Assembly: GCA_046351555.1 (NCBI GenBank)
Contig: JAXLYI010000016.1
Location: 1-64,000 of the forward strand
Direction of reading: 5' to 3'
Source: CAISKJ01 sp046351555
GTDB taxonomy: Bacteria > Myxococcota_A > Polyangia > Polyangiales > Ga0077539
DNA: 64,000 nt
The notes under the pieces: model-generated
The model's input: the letters and a program-made list of their open reading frames with translations, nothing else
What the model was told of the DNA's origin: nothing
Databases searched by the model: none
Shown: positions 36,793 to 45,375 of the stretch, one piece after another
Layout of the letters: each line of letters starts with the position of its first letter
Numbering within the stretch: the stretch's first letter is position 1
Translations under genes and position numbers: made by a program

Positions 36793-38475
36793 CTACTCCT
36801 CCAGCATGTTGACGCGGAGGTTCTCCGTTTCGCCCGCGCGGAGACGCACCGTCCGCACGCGCCGCGAGACGTCGGGCTGCTCGACCAGCACGCGGTAGCG
36901 TCCCGGGCGCAGGCGGAAGGTGCCGCGGTTGTCGACCGTGCGGCCGTCGACCGTGATGCGCCCCCAGGGGATCGCCACCACCGAGAGCGTCGCGTGCTCC
37001 GCCTCGTTGGCCTCCGCGGGCGCGGCGTCGGCGGCGGGTGTGGCGGCGTCGGGCGTAACCGAAGGCGCTGCGGGTGCGGGCGAAGGGGGCGCGGGCGCGG
37101 GCGGTGCGGGCGACGGCGTCGCGGCGGCGGGCGGTGGGGAGGCGAGCATCGCGGGCGGGCGTGGTACGTCGGACTGGCGCGCGAGCTTCACCGCGACGCC
37201 GAGCACCACCACCGCGGCCGCGAGCGCGACGCCGGCCAGCGCGAGGGGCCAGCGCGGCGCGGCGGGCGGCGGGCGGGCAGGGAGGGCCACGGGCGCGGGC
37301 GTCACCGCGAGCGAAGGGGGCGCGGGCTCGGCGCGCGGCGGCGCTGCGGGCGCGGGCGGCGCGGTGAGCGTGGGCGCGCCTGGCGCGGTGGACGCTGCGG
37401 GCGCGGTGGACGCTGCGGGCGGCGGGGTCGGCGCGGGGAGCGTGGTGTCGGTCCCGCCCGTCGCCAGCGTGGGCGCGGGGGCGGGGTCGAAGGCGCGCAT
37501 CGGCTCGGTGGCGGCGGCCTGCGACGCGTCGGCGAAGCGGGGGAGGAGCGTCGAGTGCTGCTCCTCGGCGTAGAGCTCGCGCAGGAGGCGCTGGAGCGTG
37601 CGGTGGCCGCCGGCGAGCCCGGGGACGGCGTCGAGCGCGTCGCGGGCGGCGGAGGCGTCTTCGAAGCGGTCGGCGGGGGCGTTTTCGAGGAGGCGGTCGA
37701 TGACGGCGACGACGGCGGCGGGCGCGTCGGGGCGGAGCGCGCGGAGGGGGGGGCGGTCGGCGCGGAGCATCGCGTGGACGCCCTCGGTCTGCTCGGCGCC
37801 GACGTAGGGCTTGCGGCCGGCGAGGAGCTCGTAGGCCACCACGCCGACGGCGAAGAGGTCGGTGCGGAGGTCGAGGGCCTCGCCGAGGGCCTGCTCGGGG
37901 GCCATGTACGCGACCTTGCCCTTGATGACGTCGCCGAAGGTCTGGTGCAGGCGCGAGGTGGCCTTCGCGATGCCGAAGTCGGTGAGCTTCACGTCGCCCG
38001 CGTAGGAGACCATGACGTTGTGCGGGGTCACGTCGCGGTGGACGATCTGGAGCCAGGCGCCCTGCCGGTCTTTCTTCGCGTGGGCGTACTCCAGGGCCTT
38101 GAGCACCTCGGCGAAGATGAACGCGGCGGCGTCGACGGGGAGCTGCCGGCGCAGCGCGTGGAGGCGCTTGAGGAGCCGCGCGACGTCCGTGCCGTGCACC
38201 CACTCCATGCACATGAAGAGCGAGCCGTCGTGCTGGCCGAAGTGGTCGACGGCGACGACGTTGGCGTGTTGGAGTTGCGTCGACAGCCGCGCCTCGTCGA
38301 TGAACATCCGCACGAACTCCGCGTCGGTGCAGAGCGCCGGGCGCACGCATTTGATGCAGACCTCGCGGGTGACGCCCATCGCCCCGACGCGCTCGGCGCG
38401 GAAGACGTCCGCCATGCCGCCGCTGGCGATCTTCTCCTTGAGGACGTAGTGGTCGAAGCGGTCGCCCTCGCGCAC
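36793..38475 (-). CDS. Ser/Thr protein kinase with single membrane helix and C-terminal PEGA domain
   Basis: A 560-residue protein with a GTG start. Kinase domain 5-290: ASGGMADVF loop, Lys42, HRDVTPHN (146-153), DFG (166-168), APE (192-194). The catalytic-loop Lys is Thr, a substitution common in myxobacterial kinases. A Pro/Ala/Thr-rich linker leads to one membrane helix (~405-428, LALAGVALAAAVVVLGVAV), a second Pro/Ala linker, and a PEGA domain (~490-560) with ATLSVVAIPWGRITVDG and GTFRLRPGRYRVLVEQP. The topology is cytosolic kinase and extracytoplasmic PEGA sensor. It lies 129 bp upstream of the fusion enzyme gene on the same strand. Confidence 0.9.
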   Translation of the reverse strand: MREGDRFDHYVLKEKIASGGMADVFRAERVGAMGVTREVCIKCVRPALCTDAEFVRMFIDEARLSTQLQHANVVAVDHFGQHDGSLFMCMEWVHGTDVARLLKRLHALRRQLPVDAAAFIFAEVLKALEYAHAKKDRQGAWLQIVHRDVTPHNVMVSYAGDVKLTDFGIAKATSRLHQTFGDVIKGKVAYMAPEQALGEALDLRTDLFAVGVVAYELLAGRKPYVGAEQTEGVHAMLRADRPPLRALRPDAPAAVVAVIDRLLENAPADRFEDASAARDALDAVPGLAGGHRTLQRLLRELYAEEQHSTLLPRFADASQAAATEPMRAFDPAPAPTLATGGTDTTLPAPTPPPAASTAPAASTAPGAPTLTAPPAPAAPPRAEPAPPSLAVTPAPVALPARPPPAAPRWPLALAGVALAAAVVVLGVAVKLARQSDVPRPPAMLASPPPAAATPSPAPPAPAPPSPAPAAPSVTPDAATPAADAAPAEANEAEHATLSVVAIPWGRITVDGRTVDNRGTFRLRPGRYRVLVEQPDVSRRVRTVRLRAGETENLRVNMLEE

Positions 38476-38527
38476 GGCGCCGCAGCCTACGGGAGCGCCG
38501 CGCGCGCCGGCAAGGGGGGACGCGCGC

Positions 38528-39394
38528 TCACGGGTCGGGCAGCGAGAAGGTGTCGCACTGGTTCACGTCCCCGGTGGTGAAGCCCTTGCGGAACCACGCC
38601 GCCCGCTGGCGCGCCGAGCCGTGCGTCCAGGACTCGGGGTTCACCGCGCGGCCCGCCTGGCGCTGGATGCGGTCGTCGCCGACGGCCGAGGCGGCGGCCA
38701 GGCCCTCGTCGACGTCCCCGCGCTCGAGCAGGTTGCGCTGCTGCGTCGAGTGGGCCCAGACGCCCGCGTAGCAGTCGGCCTGGAGCTCCATCCGCACGGA
38801 GAGCGCGTTCTCCTGCGAGGGGTCGCGGCGCTGGGCGGCGCGGACGCGGCGCTCGGTGCCGAGGAGGTTCTGCAGGTGGTGGCCGACCTCGTGGGCGATG
38901 ACGTAGGCCTGGGCGAAATCCCCGGGCGCGCCGAAGCGCCGCTGGAGCTCGCCGTAGAAGCCGAGGTCGACGTACACCTTGCGGTCGGCCGGGCAGTAGA
39001 ACGGCCCCATCGCCGACTCGGCGACGCCGCAGCCCGAGCGCACCCGGTCGGTGAAGACCACCATGCGGGCGCGGGCGTAGTTCTGCCCCGAGCGCGGGAG
39101 CCACTCGGCCCAGACGTTCTGCACGTCGTCGAAGACGAAGGAGACGAAGCTCATCAGCCGCTCCTCCTCCGGCGAGCCCGCGCGCGGGCCCGCGCTCGAC
39201 GTCTGCGACGACGGCGCGCCGCCGCCCTGGAAGTACACGAAGAGGTTGCGCTTGAAGACCAGGCTCAACACCCCCACCAGGATCATGCCCCCGACGCCGA
39301 GGCGCGCGCCGCCGAAGCCCCCGCCGCCGGGCCCGATGCCCTGCCCGCGGCGGTCTTCGACGTCGTCGCTGCGGTGACCTTCCTGCCACTTCAT
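38528..39394 (-). CDS. YpfJ-type neutral zinc metallopeptidase
   Basis: A 288-residue protein fitting the zinc_peptidase (YpfJ/KPN_02809) family over its length: MKWQEGHRSDDVEDRRG start, a membrane segment (LGVGGMILVGVLSLVF), GPFYCPADRKVYVDLGF, and the zinc helix AYVIAHEVGHHLQNLLG, with ADCYAGVWAH supplying the third ligand region. The membrane-anchored active site probably faces the periplasm. Substrate unknown. Confidence 0.93.
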   Translation of the reverse strand: MKWQEGHRSDDVEDRRGQGIGPGGGGFGGARLGVGGMILVGVLSLVFKRNLFVYFQGGGAPSSQTSSAGPRAGSPEEERLMSFVSFVFDDVQNVWAEWLPRSGQNYARARMVVFTDRVRSGCGVAESAMGPFYCPADRKVYVDLGFYGELQRRFGAPGDFAQAYVIAHEVGHHLQNLLGTERRVRAAQRRDPSQENALSVRMELQADCYAGVWAHSTQQRNLLERGDVDEGLAAASAVGDDRIQRQAGRAVNPESWTHGSARQRAAWFRKGFTTGDVNQCDTFSLPDP

Positions 39395-39468
39395 GGCTTC
39401 GGACGTCTACAGCACCCGGGCGAAACTGCGCCCGCCGGACCGTCGTTTTCAGGAGAGGAAAGACTGGG

Positions 39469-41406
39469 TTACGGAATGGGGACGAAGCGCACCGAGTACC
39501 CCGCCACGGGGGTGCAGTTGAACGCGCCGCCGGGGCAGCCGCCGATGCCCAGCGAGCCGGTCTGGTTCTCGAGGCCCACGTACTGCGAGCGCGCGCCGTT
39601 CATGGTGCTGTAGACGAACTCGATCACGTTGGTCGTCTCGTTGAGGTAGATCGAGTAGGTGGTGTGGGCGCCGGTGGTGGAGGGGTCGCAGCAGTGGGCG
39701 GCGTCGTTCCACGTGTGGATCCAGCGGCGCGAGGGGGCGGTGCCGACGACGGCGACGCACTGGGCGTTGCGGTTGTAGTCGTCGCCCTCGTAGCCCGCGA
39801 CCACCGCGTTGGGCGTGGCGGTCGAGGGGATCGGGAAGTTGTAGGTGGCGGTCCCCACGCCGTCGAGGCCGATCCACCCGTTGGACGTGATGTTGACCAT
39901 CGACGACGCCGGCCGGTCGGTGGCCCAATACCGGAACGCGAAGGGCATCGTGACGATCGTGTACGAGTCGTCGGCGCCCGGGAGGTACGACGACGCGCCG
40001 GGCTGCGAGCAGGCGTTGAGGAAGGTGAGGTCGCTCGGGCGCTCCTCGCGGCGGTAGTTGGTGGTCGCGGTGACCCGGCACGCGCCCGCCACGCAGGTCT
40101 CGGTCGTCGCGCAGGCGTTGCCGCAGCGGCCGCAGTTGGCGGCGCTGGTCTGGGTGTCGACGCAGGCCGAGCCCGCGCCCGCGGGGCACGCGGTCTGTCC
40201 CGCCGCGCACGGAGGAACGCAGGAGCCCGCGCGGCACTCCTCGCCGGTGCGGCAGGTGACGCCGCAGCCGCCGCAGTTGGTGGTGCTGATCGCCGGGTTG
40301 ACGCACGCGCCGCCGCAGAAGATCTGGCCCGTCGGGCACGAGCACACGCCCGCCACGCACGACTGCGCGGTGGGGCAGCCGTTGCCGCAGCGGCCGCAGT
40401 GGTTGGCGTCGGTCTGGAGGTCGGCGCACTGGACGCCGCCGACGACCGCGCAGGCCGCGCGCTCCGGCGGGCAGAGCGACACGCAGCGGCCGAGGGCGCA
40501 CGACTCGGTGGCCGAGCACGTCATCCCGCAGGCGCCACAGTTGCGCGCGTCGCGCTGGGTGTCGACGCAGGCCCCGCCGCACACCGCCTGGCCCGTCGGG
40601 CACGCGCACACGCCGGCGGCGCAGGTCTGGCCCGTCGCGCAGGCGTTGCCGCAGCGGCCGCAGTTGGCGACGCTGGTCTGCGCGTCGACGCACTCGCCGG
40701 GGCCCGTCGCCGCGTTGCAGAGCGTCTGGCCCGTGGAGCAGGTGGTCTGGCAGCGCCCCATCGCGCACATCTGCCCGCGCGGGCAGGCGTTGTCGCAGAC
40801 GCCGCAGTGGCGCGCGTCCGACGACGTGTCGACGCAGCCCGCGCCGCACACCATCTGCCCGCTCGGGCACTGGCAGCGGCCCGCGGCGCAGCTCTGGCCG
40901 AGCGGGCAGGTGACGCCGCAGGCGCCGCAGTTGCCGAAGCTGGTCTGGAGGTCGACGCAGCCCGTCCCGCACATCGACTGGCCCGCCGGGCAGATGGGGC
41001 GGCACGCGCCGGCCATGCACATCTGGCCCATCGGGCAGGCGTTGCCGCACGCGCCGCAGTTGGCGCCGTCGGTCTGCGCGTTGACGCAGCGGCCGTCGCA
41101 GGCGAGCTCCGTCGGCATGCACTGCGGGCCCTCCGGGGCGACGTCGGCGGGCGCGTCGGGGGCCACGTCGGGCGCGGCGTCGGGCGCAGGTGCGTCGGGC
41201 GGCGGCGCGAGGTCGGGCGCGACGTCGGGGGCGGCGTCGGGCGCGGGCGCGTCGGGCGGCGGCGCGAGGTCTTGCGCGACGTCGGGCGCGACGTCCGTCG
41301 CAGCGTCGGGGTCGGGCTTGGGGTTGCCGGACGAGGTGGGGTTGCCGCACGCGGCGAGCGCGAGGGCGCAGACGAGGGGCCACGCGAGGGCGCGACGAGG
41401 GGTCAT
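39469..41406 (-). CDS. Cys-repeat lipoprotein with eight ~42-residue repeats and a C-terminal beta domain
   Basis: A 645-residue protein; the ATG at 41406 gives a lipoprotein signal (WPLVCALALAAC). After an Asp/Ala/Pro linker come eight repeats of the form C-G-x-x-C-V-D-x-Q-T-x(3)-N-C-G-x-C-G-x-x-C, then x-G-x-x-C-x-x-G-x-C. The last ~190 residues (DDSYTIVTMPFAFRYWATDR, SNGWIGLDG, TYSIYLNETTNVIEFVYST) form a beta domain reminiscent of nidogen-like extracellular domains. It is probably surface-exposed. The same Cys-repeat type appears in the two SUMF1 lipoproteins at 54.1 and 56.6 kb. Confidence 0.85.
   Translation of the reverse strand: MTPRRALAWPLVCALALAACGNPTSSGNPKPDPDAATDVAPDVAQDLAPPPDAPAPDAAPDVAPDLAPPPDAPAPDAAPDVAPDAPADVAPEGPQCMPTELACDGRCVNAQTDGANCGACGNACPMGQMCMAGACRPICPAGQSMCGTGCVDLQTSFGNCGACGVTCPLGQSCAAGRCQCPSGQMVCGAGCVDTSSDARHCGVCDNACPRGQMCAMGRCQTTCSTGQTLCNAATGPGECVDAQTSVANCGRCGNACATGQTCAAGVCACPTGQAVCGGACVDTQRDARNCGACGMTCSATESCALGRCVSLCPPERAACAVVGGVQCADLQTDANHCGRCGNGCPTAQSCVAGVCSCPTGQIFCGGACVNPAISTTNCGGCGVTCRTGEECRAGSCVPPCAAGQTACPAGAGSACVDTQTSAANCGRCGNACATTETCVAGACRVTATTNYRREERPSDLTFLNACSQPGASSYLPGADDSYTIVTMPFAFRYWATDRPASSMVNITSNGWIGLDGVGTATYNFPIPSTATPNAVVAGYEGDDYNRNAQCVAVVGTAPSRRWIHTWNDAAHCCDPSTTGAHTTYSIYLNETTNVIEFVYSTMNGARSQYVGLENQTGSLGIGGCPGGAFNCTPVAGYSVRFVPIP
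41165..41278 (-). repeat. Two 57-bp tandem repeats in an Asp-Ala-Pro linker
   Basis: 41165-41221 and 41222-41278 differ at only a few bases; each encodes DLAPPPDAPAPDAAPDVAP in the linker of the Cys-repeat lipoprotein. Linker length may vary between strains. Confidence 0.85.
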
Positions 41407-41451
41407 GGGCTCCGCTCCGAGGAAGGGTGAAGGGACCCTTCGAGTGCACCA

Positions 41452-41474
41452 CCGTTGTGCAAGGTACACAACGG
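41452..41474. promoter_or_regulatory. Perfect 8-bp inverted repeat upstream of the Cys-repeat lipoprotein
   Basis: CCGTTGTG (41452-41459) and CACAACGG (41467-41474) flank a 7-base spacer, 46-68 bp before the ATG at 41406. A second perfect palindrome, GAAGGG-A-CCCTTC (41429-41441), lies between it and the gene. The position and symmetry suit an operator or an mRNA leader hairpin. Confidence 0.4.
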
Positions 41475-41563
41475 AAAGTGTCGGCGCGCAGCCGACGGGG
41501 CGAGCGGGCCGGGGCGCCTCGACGCTGTGCAGGAAATGTCGATGCGGGCCGACCGGCGGGCGC

Positions 41564-42127
41564 TCAGGCCGTCGTGGCTGCGCCGACCGCCTCGACGAGC
41601 GCGCCGACGCGCGTGACGGCGGGCCCGGTCATCCCGAGGTCGTACGTGGCGCGAACCTTCACGTAGAACGCCCGGTGCGTCGTCACCCACGCCTCGCTGA
41701 AGAGCTCCTTGCCGCGCCTCGTCACCGAGAAGCGCTGGCGGAGCCACCGCGCGCCGCCAAACGCCGCGCCCGCGGGCGCGCTCACCGTCTTCGACGCCTC
41801 CCACATGCCCGCCGCGACGGCGCTGCGGAGGCCCTCCTCGACGCGCGCGAGCTCCCGCAGCAGGAGCGCCTCGTCGCGCGAGACGCCCTGCTCGTCGCGG
41901 AGGTAGACGTAGAGCGTCGCGACGAGGCCGACGTCGGGCGCGCGGTAGCCCACCTGGAGGCCCAGGGCGGGGCCCGAGTCCTCCCGGCGGGTCGCCGCCC
42001 AGCCCGCCACCGCGGGCGCGCGGAAGTCCGTCCACGGCGCCGAGGCCACCACGCCGACGCCCCCGCGCAGCCGCCACGCCGCCGCGAGCGCGACGGCCAC
42101 CACCATCGCGGCGATCGCGTACTCCAC
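41564..42127 (-). CDS. Hypothetical protein with one N-terminal membrane helix
   Basis: A 187-residue protein with a GTG start (VEYAIAAMVVAVALAAAWRL as helix). The remaining ~165 residues are a mixed alpha/beta soluble domain (LGLQVGYRAPDVGLVATLYV, ELFSEAWVTTHRAFYVKVRA). No family recognised. The single anchor suggests a periplasm-facing domain. It is divergent from the outer-membrane protein gene across about 200 bp. Confidence 0.6.
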   Translation of the reverse strand: MEYAIAAMVVAVALAAAWRLRGGVGVVASAPWTDFRAPAVAGWAATRREDSGPALGLQVGYRAPDVGLVATLYVYLRDEQGVSRDEALLLRELARVEEGLRSAVAAGMWEASKTVSAPAGAAFGGARWLRQRFSVTRRGKELFSEAWVTTHRAFYVKVRATYDLGMTGPAVTRVGALVEAVGAATTA

Positions 42128-42328
42128 CGCGCGGAGCGTGCGGTCGCGGGCGGGCCCGTGTCAACACCCGAGCGATTTCCCCGCCGCGCGTTGAACGCCC
42201 CCGCGACCTCGCGCAACGCCTTGTTTCACAGGGGTTTGCGTGAACCGTGGGTCACGCCCGCGCCCCGCCGCGCGGCGCTTCGTGGTGGGTGATGCGCGGC
42301 ACGCATGTTGGTGGACGGCGCGCGCATC

Positions 42329-42904
42329 ATGCGACCCACCGCCCTCTCGTTCACGGCTGCCCTCGCGCTGACGGCGCTCCCCCTCCGAGGTTACGCGCAG
42401 GAGTCGACGCCGCCCGCGTCGCGCGTCTCCCTCGGCGTCCGCGCCATGGGGCGCTTCGGCGACTACGCGCTCGGCGGCCTCGGCGGGCAGCTCACCGTCC
42501 GCCTCGCGCCTTCGGTGTACGTCGCCCTCTTCACCGACCACATGGTGGGCACGCGCGACGGCGCCCTCCGCCACGACCACGAGGTCGGCGGGATGCTCCA
42601 GCTCCGGCTCCTGCGGGGCGCGCGCTGGGCCCTCTTCCCGATGGTCGGCGCGTGCGCCAACCTCGCCGTCGTCCACGCGGCCCAGTCGCCCGAGACGTCC
42701 GTCACCGACATCCAGTTCGGCGCGCGGGCGGGGCTCGGCGCGGAGTTCGGCGTCGGGCGCGATTTCTCCGTCGGCGTCGAGGGCATCGCCGTCGCCTACC
42801 TCGGCCACGCCCTCACCGGCTGGGCCTGGCGCGCCGAGGTGTCGCCCGAGCTCTCGGTCGCCGCCGTCGGGCAGGCCACTGTCCATGCGAACTACCACTT
42901 CTGA
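42329..42904 (+). CDS. Small outer-membrane beta-barrel protein
   Basis: A 191-residue protein; the ATG at 42329 is preferred over 42305 because it directly begins a signal peptide (MRPTALSFTAALALTALP, cleavage near GYAQ). Alternating amphipathic strands follow (VSLGVRAMGRFGDYALGGLG, GAGLGAEFGVGRDFSVGVEG) and the chain ends in Phe, the usual C-terminal signal for barrel assembly. Its last 20 bp overlap the start of the cytochrome gene. Confidence 0.75.
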   Translation: MRPTALSFTAALALTALPLRGYAQESTPPASRVSLGVRAMGRFGDYALGGLGGQLTVRLAPSVYVALFTDHMVGTRDGALRHDHEVGGMLQLRLLRGARWALFPMVGACANLAVVHAAQSPETSVTDIQFGARAGLGAEFGVGRDFSVGVEGIAVAYLGHALTGWAWRAEVSPELSVAAVGQATVHANYHF

Positions 42905-44030
42905 TCTCCTCCTCGCGCTCGCCCTCACGGGCTGCGGCGCGGCGCCCGTCGCCGAGGCGCGACCCGACGCCGAGTGCGCGACGTGCCACGCCGGCCACGC
43001 CGCGGCCTTCGCGACGTCGGCCCACGCGCGCGCCGCCGAGAGCGAGCTCTTCCGCGCCCTCGCCGCGCGCGCCGACGCGCCGACGCGGTCGTTCTGCGAC
43101 CGGTGCCACGCGCCGCACAAGGCCCCCGGCGAGCGCGGCGTCGGCTGCGTCACCTGCCACGCCGCCGTCGGCACGCGCGGCGTCTCCAACGGGCGCCTCG
43201 TCGCGGGCGACCCCGACGTGATGCTCGGCGGCTTCGACGCGATCCCCACCGCCGCCCACGGCTCGCGCCGCGCGGCCTTCACCCGCAGCGCGGATCTCTG
43301 CGGCGCGTGCCACGAGGTCGCGGGCCCCGGCGCCCTCGTCGAGACGCCCTACAGCGAGTGGAGCCGCTCGCCCGCCGCGGCGGTCGGGGTCACCTGCGCC
43401 GACTGCCACATGGCGTCCACACCGGGCACCTCCGCCGCCCGCCCACAAGAACCCGCAGCGACCGGCGGCCCGCCGCGCCCCCTCTCCGACCACGCCTTCG
43501 TGGGGCCCGAGCACCCGCGCGCAGGCGAGCTCCTCGGGCGCGCGGCGGCGATCGAGCTCGCCGTGCACGGGCGCGACGCGGCGTCGATCGACGTCGCCGT
43601 CACGGTGGTCAACCGCAACAGCGCCCACGCGCTCCCGTCGGGCGCCCGCTTCGCGCGTGAGGTGTGGGTCGAGGTCGCGGCCGTCGACGCGCGCGGCGGG
43701 CGCCACGTCGTCACGGGCGGGCTCGACGCCGACGGCGCGCCCCTGCGTGAAGACGCGCGCATCGAGCTCGGCGACCCCGCCGTCGCGCACCGCGGGGGCG
43801 TGCCCGTGCTCGGCGCCGACGGGCCCACCGACCGCTCCATCCCCGCCGCAGGGAGGCGCAGTTGGGCGGTGCGCGTGTCGGCAGTGTGGGACGGCGCGGC
43901 CACGACCGCGGTCACCGCGCGCCTCCGCTATCGCCGCAACGCCTGGGCGCTCCGCGCGGCCCTCGGGCTCGCGCCCGATCGCGCGCCGCCCGTCGACCTC
44001 GCGCAGGCCGAGCTCTCCCTCGCGCCCTGA
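42885..44030 (+). CDS. Pentaheme c-type cytochrome lipoprotein
   Basis: A 381-residue protein with lipobox LTGC (Cys17). Five heme-binding motifs: CATCH (31-35), CDRCH (71-75), CVTCH (88-92), CGACH (139-143) and CADCH (171-175). Residues ~215-381 form a beta-rich domain without hemes (NRNSAHALPSGARFAREVWV), a layout seen in outer-surface cytochrome c554/NrfA-like relatives. It overlaps the upstream outer-membrane protein gene by 20 bp, so the two are translationally coupled and may act together in electron transfer across the outer membrane. Confidence 0.9.
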   Translation: MRTTTSDLLLALALTGCGAAPVAEARPDAECATCHAGHAAAFATSAHARAAESELFRALAARADAPTRSFCDRCHAPHKAPGERGVGCVTCHAAVGTRGVSNGRLVAGDPDVMLGGFDAIPTAAHGSRRAAFTRSADLCGACHEVAGPGALVETPYSEWSRSPAAAVGVTCADCHMASTPGTSAARPQEPAATGGPPRPLSDHAFVGPEHPRAGELLGRAAAIELAVHGRDAASIDVAVTVVNRNSAHALPSGARFAREVWVEVAAVDARGGRHVVTGGLDADGAPLREDARIELGDPAVAHRGGVPVLGADGPTDRSIPAAGRRSWAVRVSAVWDGAATTAVTARLRYRRNAWALRAALGLAPDRAPPVDLAQAELSLAP

Positions 44031-44071
44031 GACAGCAATCTCGTCTCCGATCGCACCCGATCGAACGTCTC

Positions 44072-44094
44072 CACGAATCCCTCGAAAATTCGTG
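44072..44094. promoter_or_regulatory. Inverted repeat CACGAAT-N9-ATTCGTG upstream of rtcBA
   Basis: Perfect 7-bp arms at 44072-44078 and 44088-44094 end 2 bp before the -24 element. It is one of the most AT-rich spots of the region. It may be a regulator site or the terminator of the cytochrome gene, which ends at 44030; RtcR-type sites would be expected further upstream. Confidence 0.4.
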
Positions 44095-44095
44095 C

Positions 44096-44111
44096 TGGCA
44101 CGCCCCGCGCT
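44096..44111 (+). promoter_or_regulatory. Sigma-54 (RpoN) -24/-12 promoter of rtcBA
   Basis: TGGCACG-CCCC-GCGCT matches the sigma-54 consensus TGGCACG-N4-TTGCW at every position except the two T of TTGC. The invariant GG (-24) and GC (-12) have exact spacing. Transcription would start near 44122, giving a leader of about 20 bases before the rtcB ATG at 44143. In Escherichia coli rtcBA is sigma-54 dependent and activated by RtcR, which supports the call. No rtcR gene lies in this window. Confidence 0.65.
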
Positions 44112-44142
44112 ATCGGGGTCTCCTCACGAAAGAGAGGCCGCG

Positions 44143-45372
44143 ATGATCGAGCGTTCGTACGAGGTGTTTCCGGTGGAGGGTGGGGTGCCGGTGAAGGCGT
44201 GGACGCGCGGCGTCCCCGTCGAGGACGAGGCCCGCGCGCAGCTCTCCAACCTCGCGAAGCTGCCCTTCGTCCACAAGTGGGTGGCCGCGATGCCCGACGT
44301 CCACGTCGGCGTCGGCGCGACGGTCGGGAGCGTGGTCCCCACGGACGGCGCGATCATCCCGGCCGCGGTGGGCGTCGACATCGGCTGCGGCATGATCGCG
44401 GCCCGCACCAGCCTCACGGCGCGCGACCTGCCCGACTCGCTCCGCGCGGTGCGCGAGGCGATCGAGGCCGCGGTCCCCCACGGCCGCACCAACAACGGCG
44501 GCCCCGGCGACCGCGGCGCGTGGGGTGAGCTCCCGGCGCCCGTCGCCGAGGCGTGGGCCGCCCTGCGCCCGGGCTACGAGGCCGTCGCCGCGAAGCACCC
44601 GCGGGTGGCGCGCGGCGTGGCGCCCGAGCACCTCGGCACGCTCGGCACCGGCAACCACTTCATCGAGCTCTGCCTCGACGAGGTCGACCGCGTGTGGGTG
44701 ATGCTGCACTCCGGGTCGCGCGGCGTCGGCAACCGGGTGGGCTCGTTCTTCATCGCGGCGGCCCGCGAGGAGATGAAGCGCTGGTTCGTCCACCTGCCCG
44801 ACGAGAACCTCGCCTACCTCCCCGAGGGGACGGCCCTCTTCGACGACTACGTCGCCGCGGTGGGCTGGGCGCAGGACTTCGCCCGCGTGAACCGCGAGCT
44901 CATGATGCGCGCGACCGTGGCCGCGATGCGGGCGTCGGGCGCGCTGCCGCCCTTCGACGCGCACCTCGAGGCCGTCAACTGCCACCACAACTACGTGGCG
45001 AAGGAGCGGCACTACGGCAAGCCGGTGTGGGTGACCCGCAAGGGGGCCGTCCGCGCCGGCGAGGGCGAGCTCGGGATCATCCCGGGCTCGATGGGCGCGC
45101 GGTCGTACATCGTCCGCGGCCGCGGCGAGCCCGAGAGCTTCTGCTCGTGCTCGCACGGCGCGGGCCGCGCGATGACGCGGACGAAGGCGCGCGAGGTCTT
45201 CACCCTCGAGGACCACGCGCGGGCGACCGCGGGCGTCGAGTGCCGCAAGGACGCCGAGGTGATCGACGAGACCCCCGGCGCCTACAAGGACATCGACGCC
45301 GTGATGAACGCGCAGCGCGCGCTGGTCGACGTGGTGCACACGCTCAAGCAGGTCGTGTGCGTGAAGGGCTGA
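44143..45372 (+). CDS. rtcB: RNA-splicing ligase RtcB
   Basis: A 409-residue protein of normal bacterial length. RtcB joins RNA 2',3'-cyclic phosphate or 3'-phosphate ends to 5'-OH ends using GTP and Mn2+. Metal and guanylate residues are visible: VGVDIGCGM with Cys82, GTGNHFIE (168-175), NCHHNYVAKERHY (279-291), and SCSHGAGRAM with His338, the GMP-accepting His. The ATG at 44143 follows GAGAGG. It is the first gene of the rtcBA operon, 3 bp from rtcA, under a sigma-54-type promoter. Expected role: tRNA/rRNA repair under RNA-damage stress. Confidence 0.96.
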   Translation: MIERSYEVFPVEGGVPVKAWTRGVPVEDEARAQLSNLAKLPFVHKWVAAMPDVHVGVGATVGSVVPTDGAIIPAAVGVDIGCGMIAARTSLTARDLPDSLRAVREAIEAAVPHGRTNNGGPGDRGAWGELPAPVAEAWAALRPGYEAVAAKHPRVARGVAPEHLGTLGTGNHFIELCLDEVDRVWVMLHSGSRGVGNRVGSFFIAAAREEMKRWFVHLPDENLAYLPEGTALFDDYVAAVGWAQDFARVNRELMMRATVAAMRASGALPPFDAHLEAVNCHHNYVAKERHYGKPVWVTRKGAVRAGEGELGIIPGSMGARSYIVRGRGEPESFCSCSHGAGRAMTRTKAREVFTLEDHARATAGVECRKDAEVIDETPGAYKDIDAVMNAQRALVDVVHTLKQVVCVKG

Positions 45373-45375
45373 ACC

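Noticed and set aside
42305..42328. ATG at 42305 as start of the outer-membrane protein
   Set aside because: It would place a charged leader before the signal peptide; the ATG at 42329 starts the signal peptide directly.
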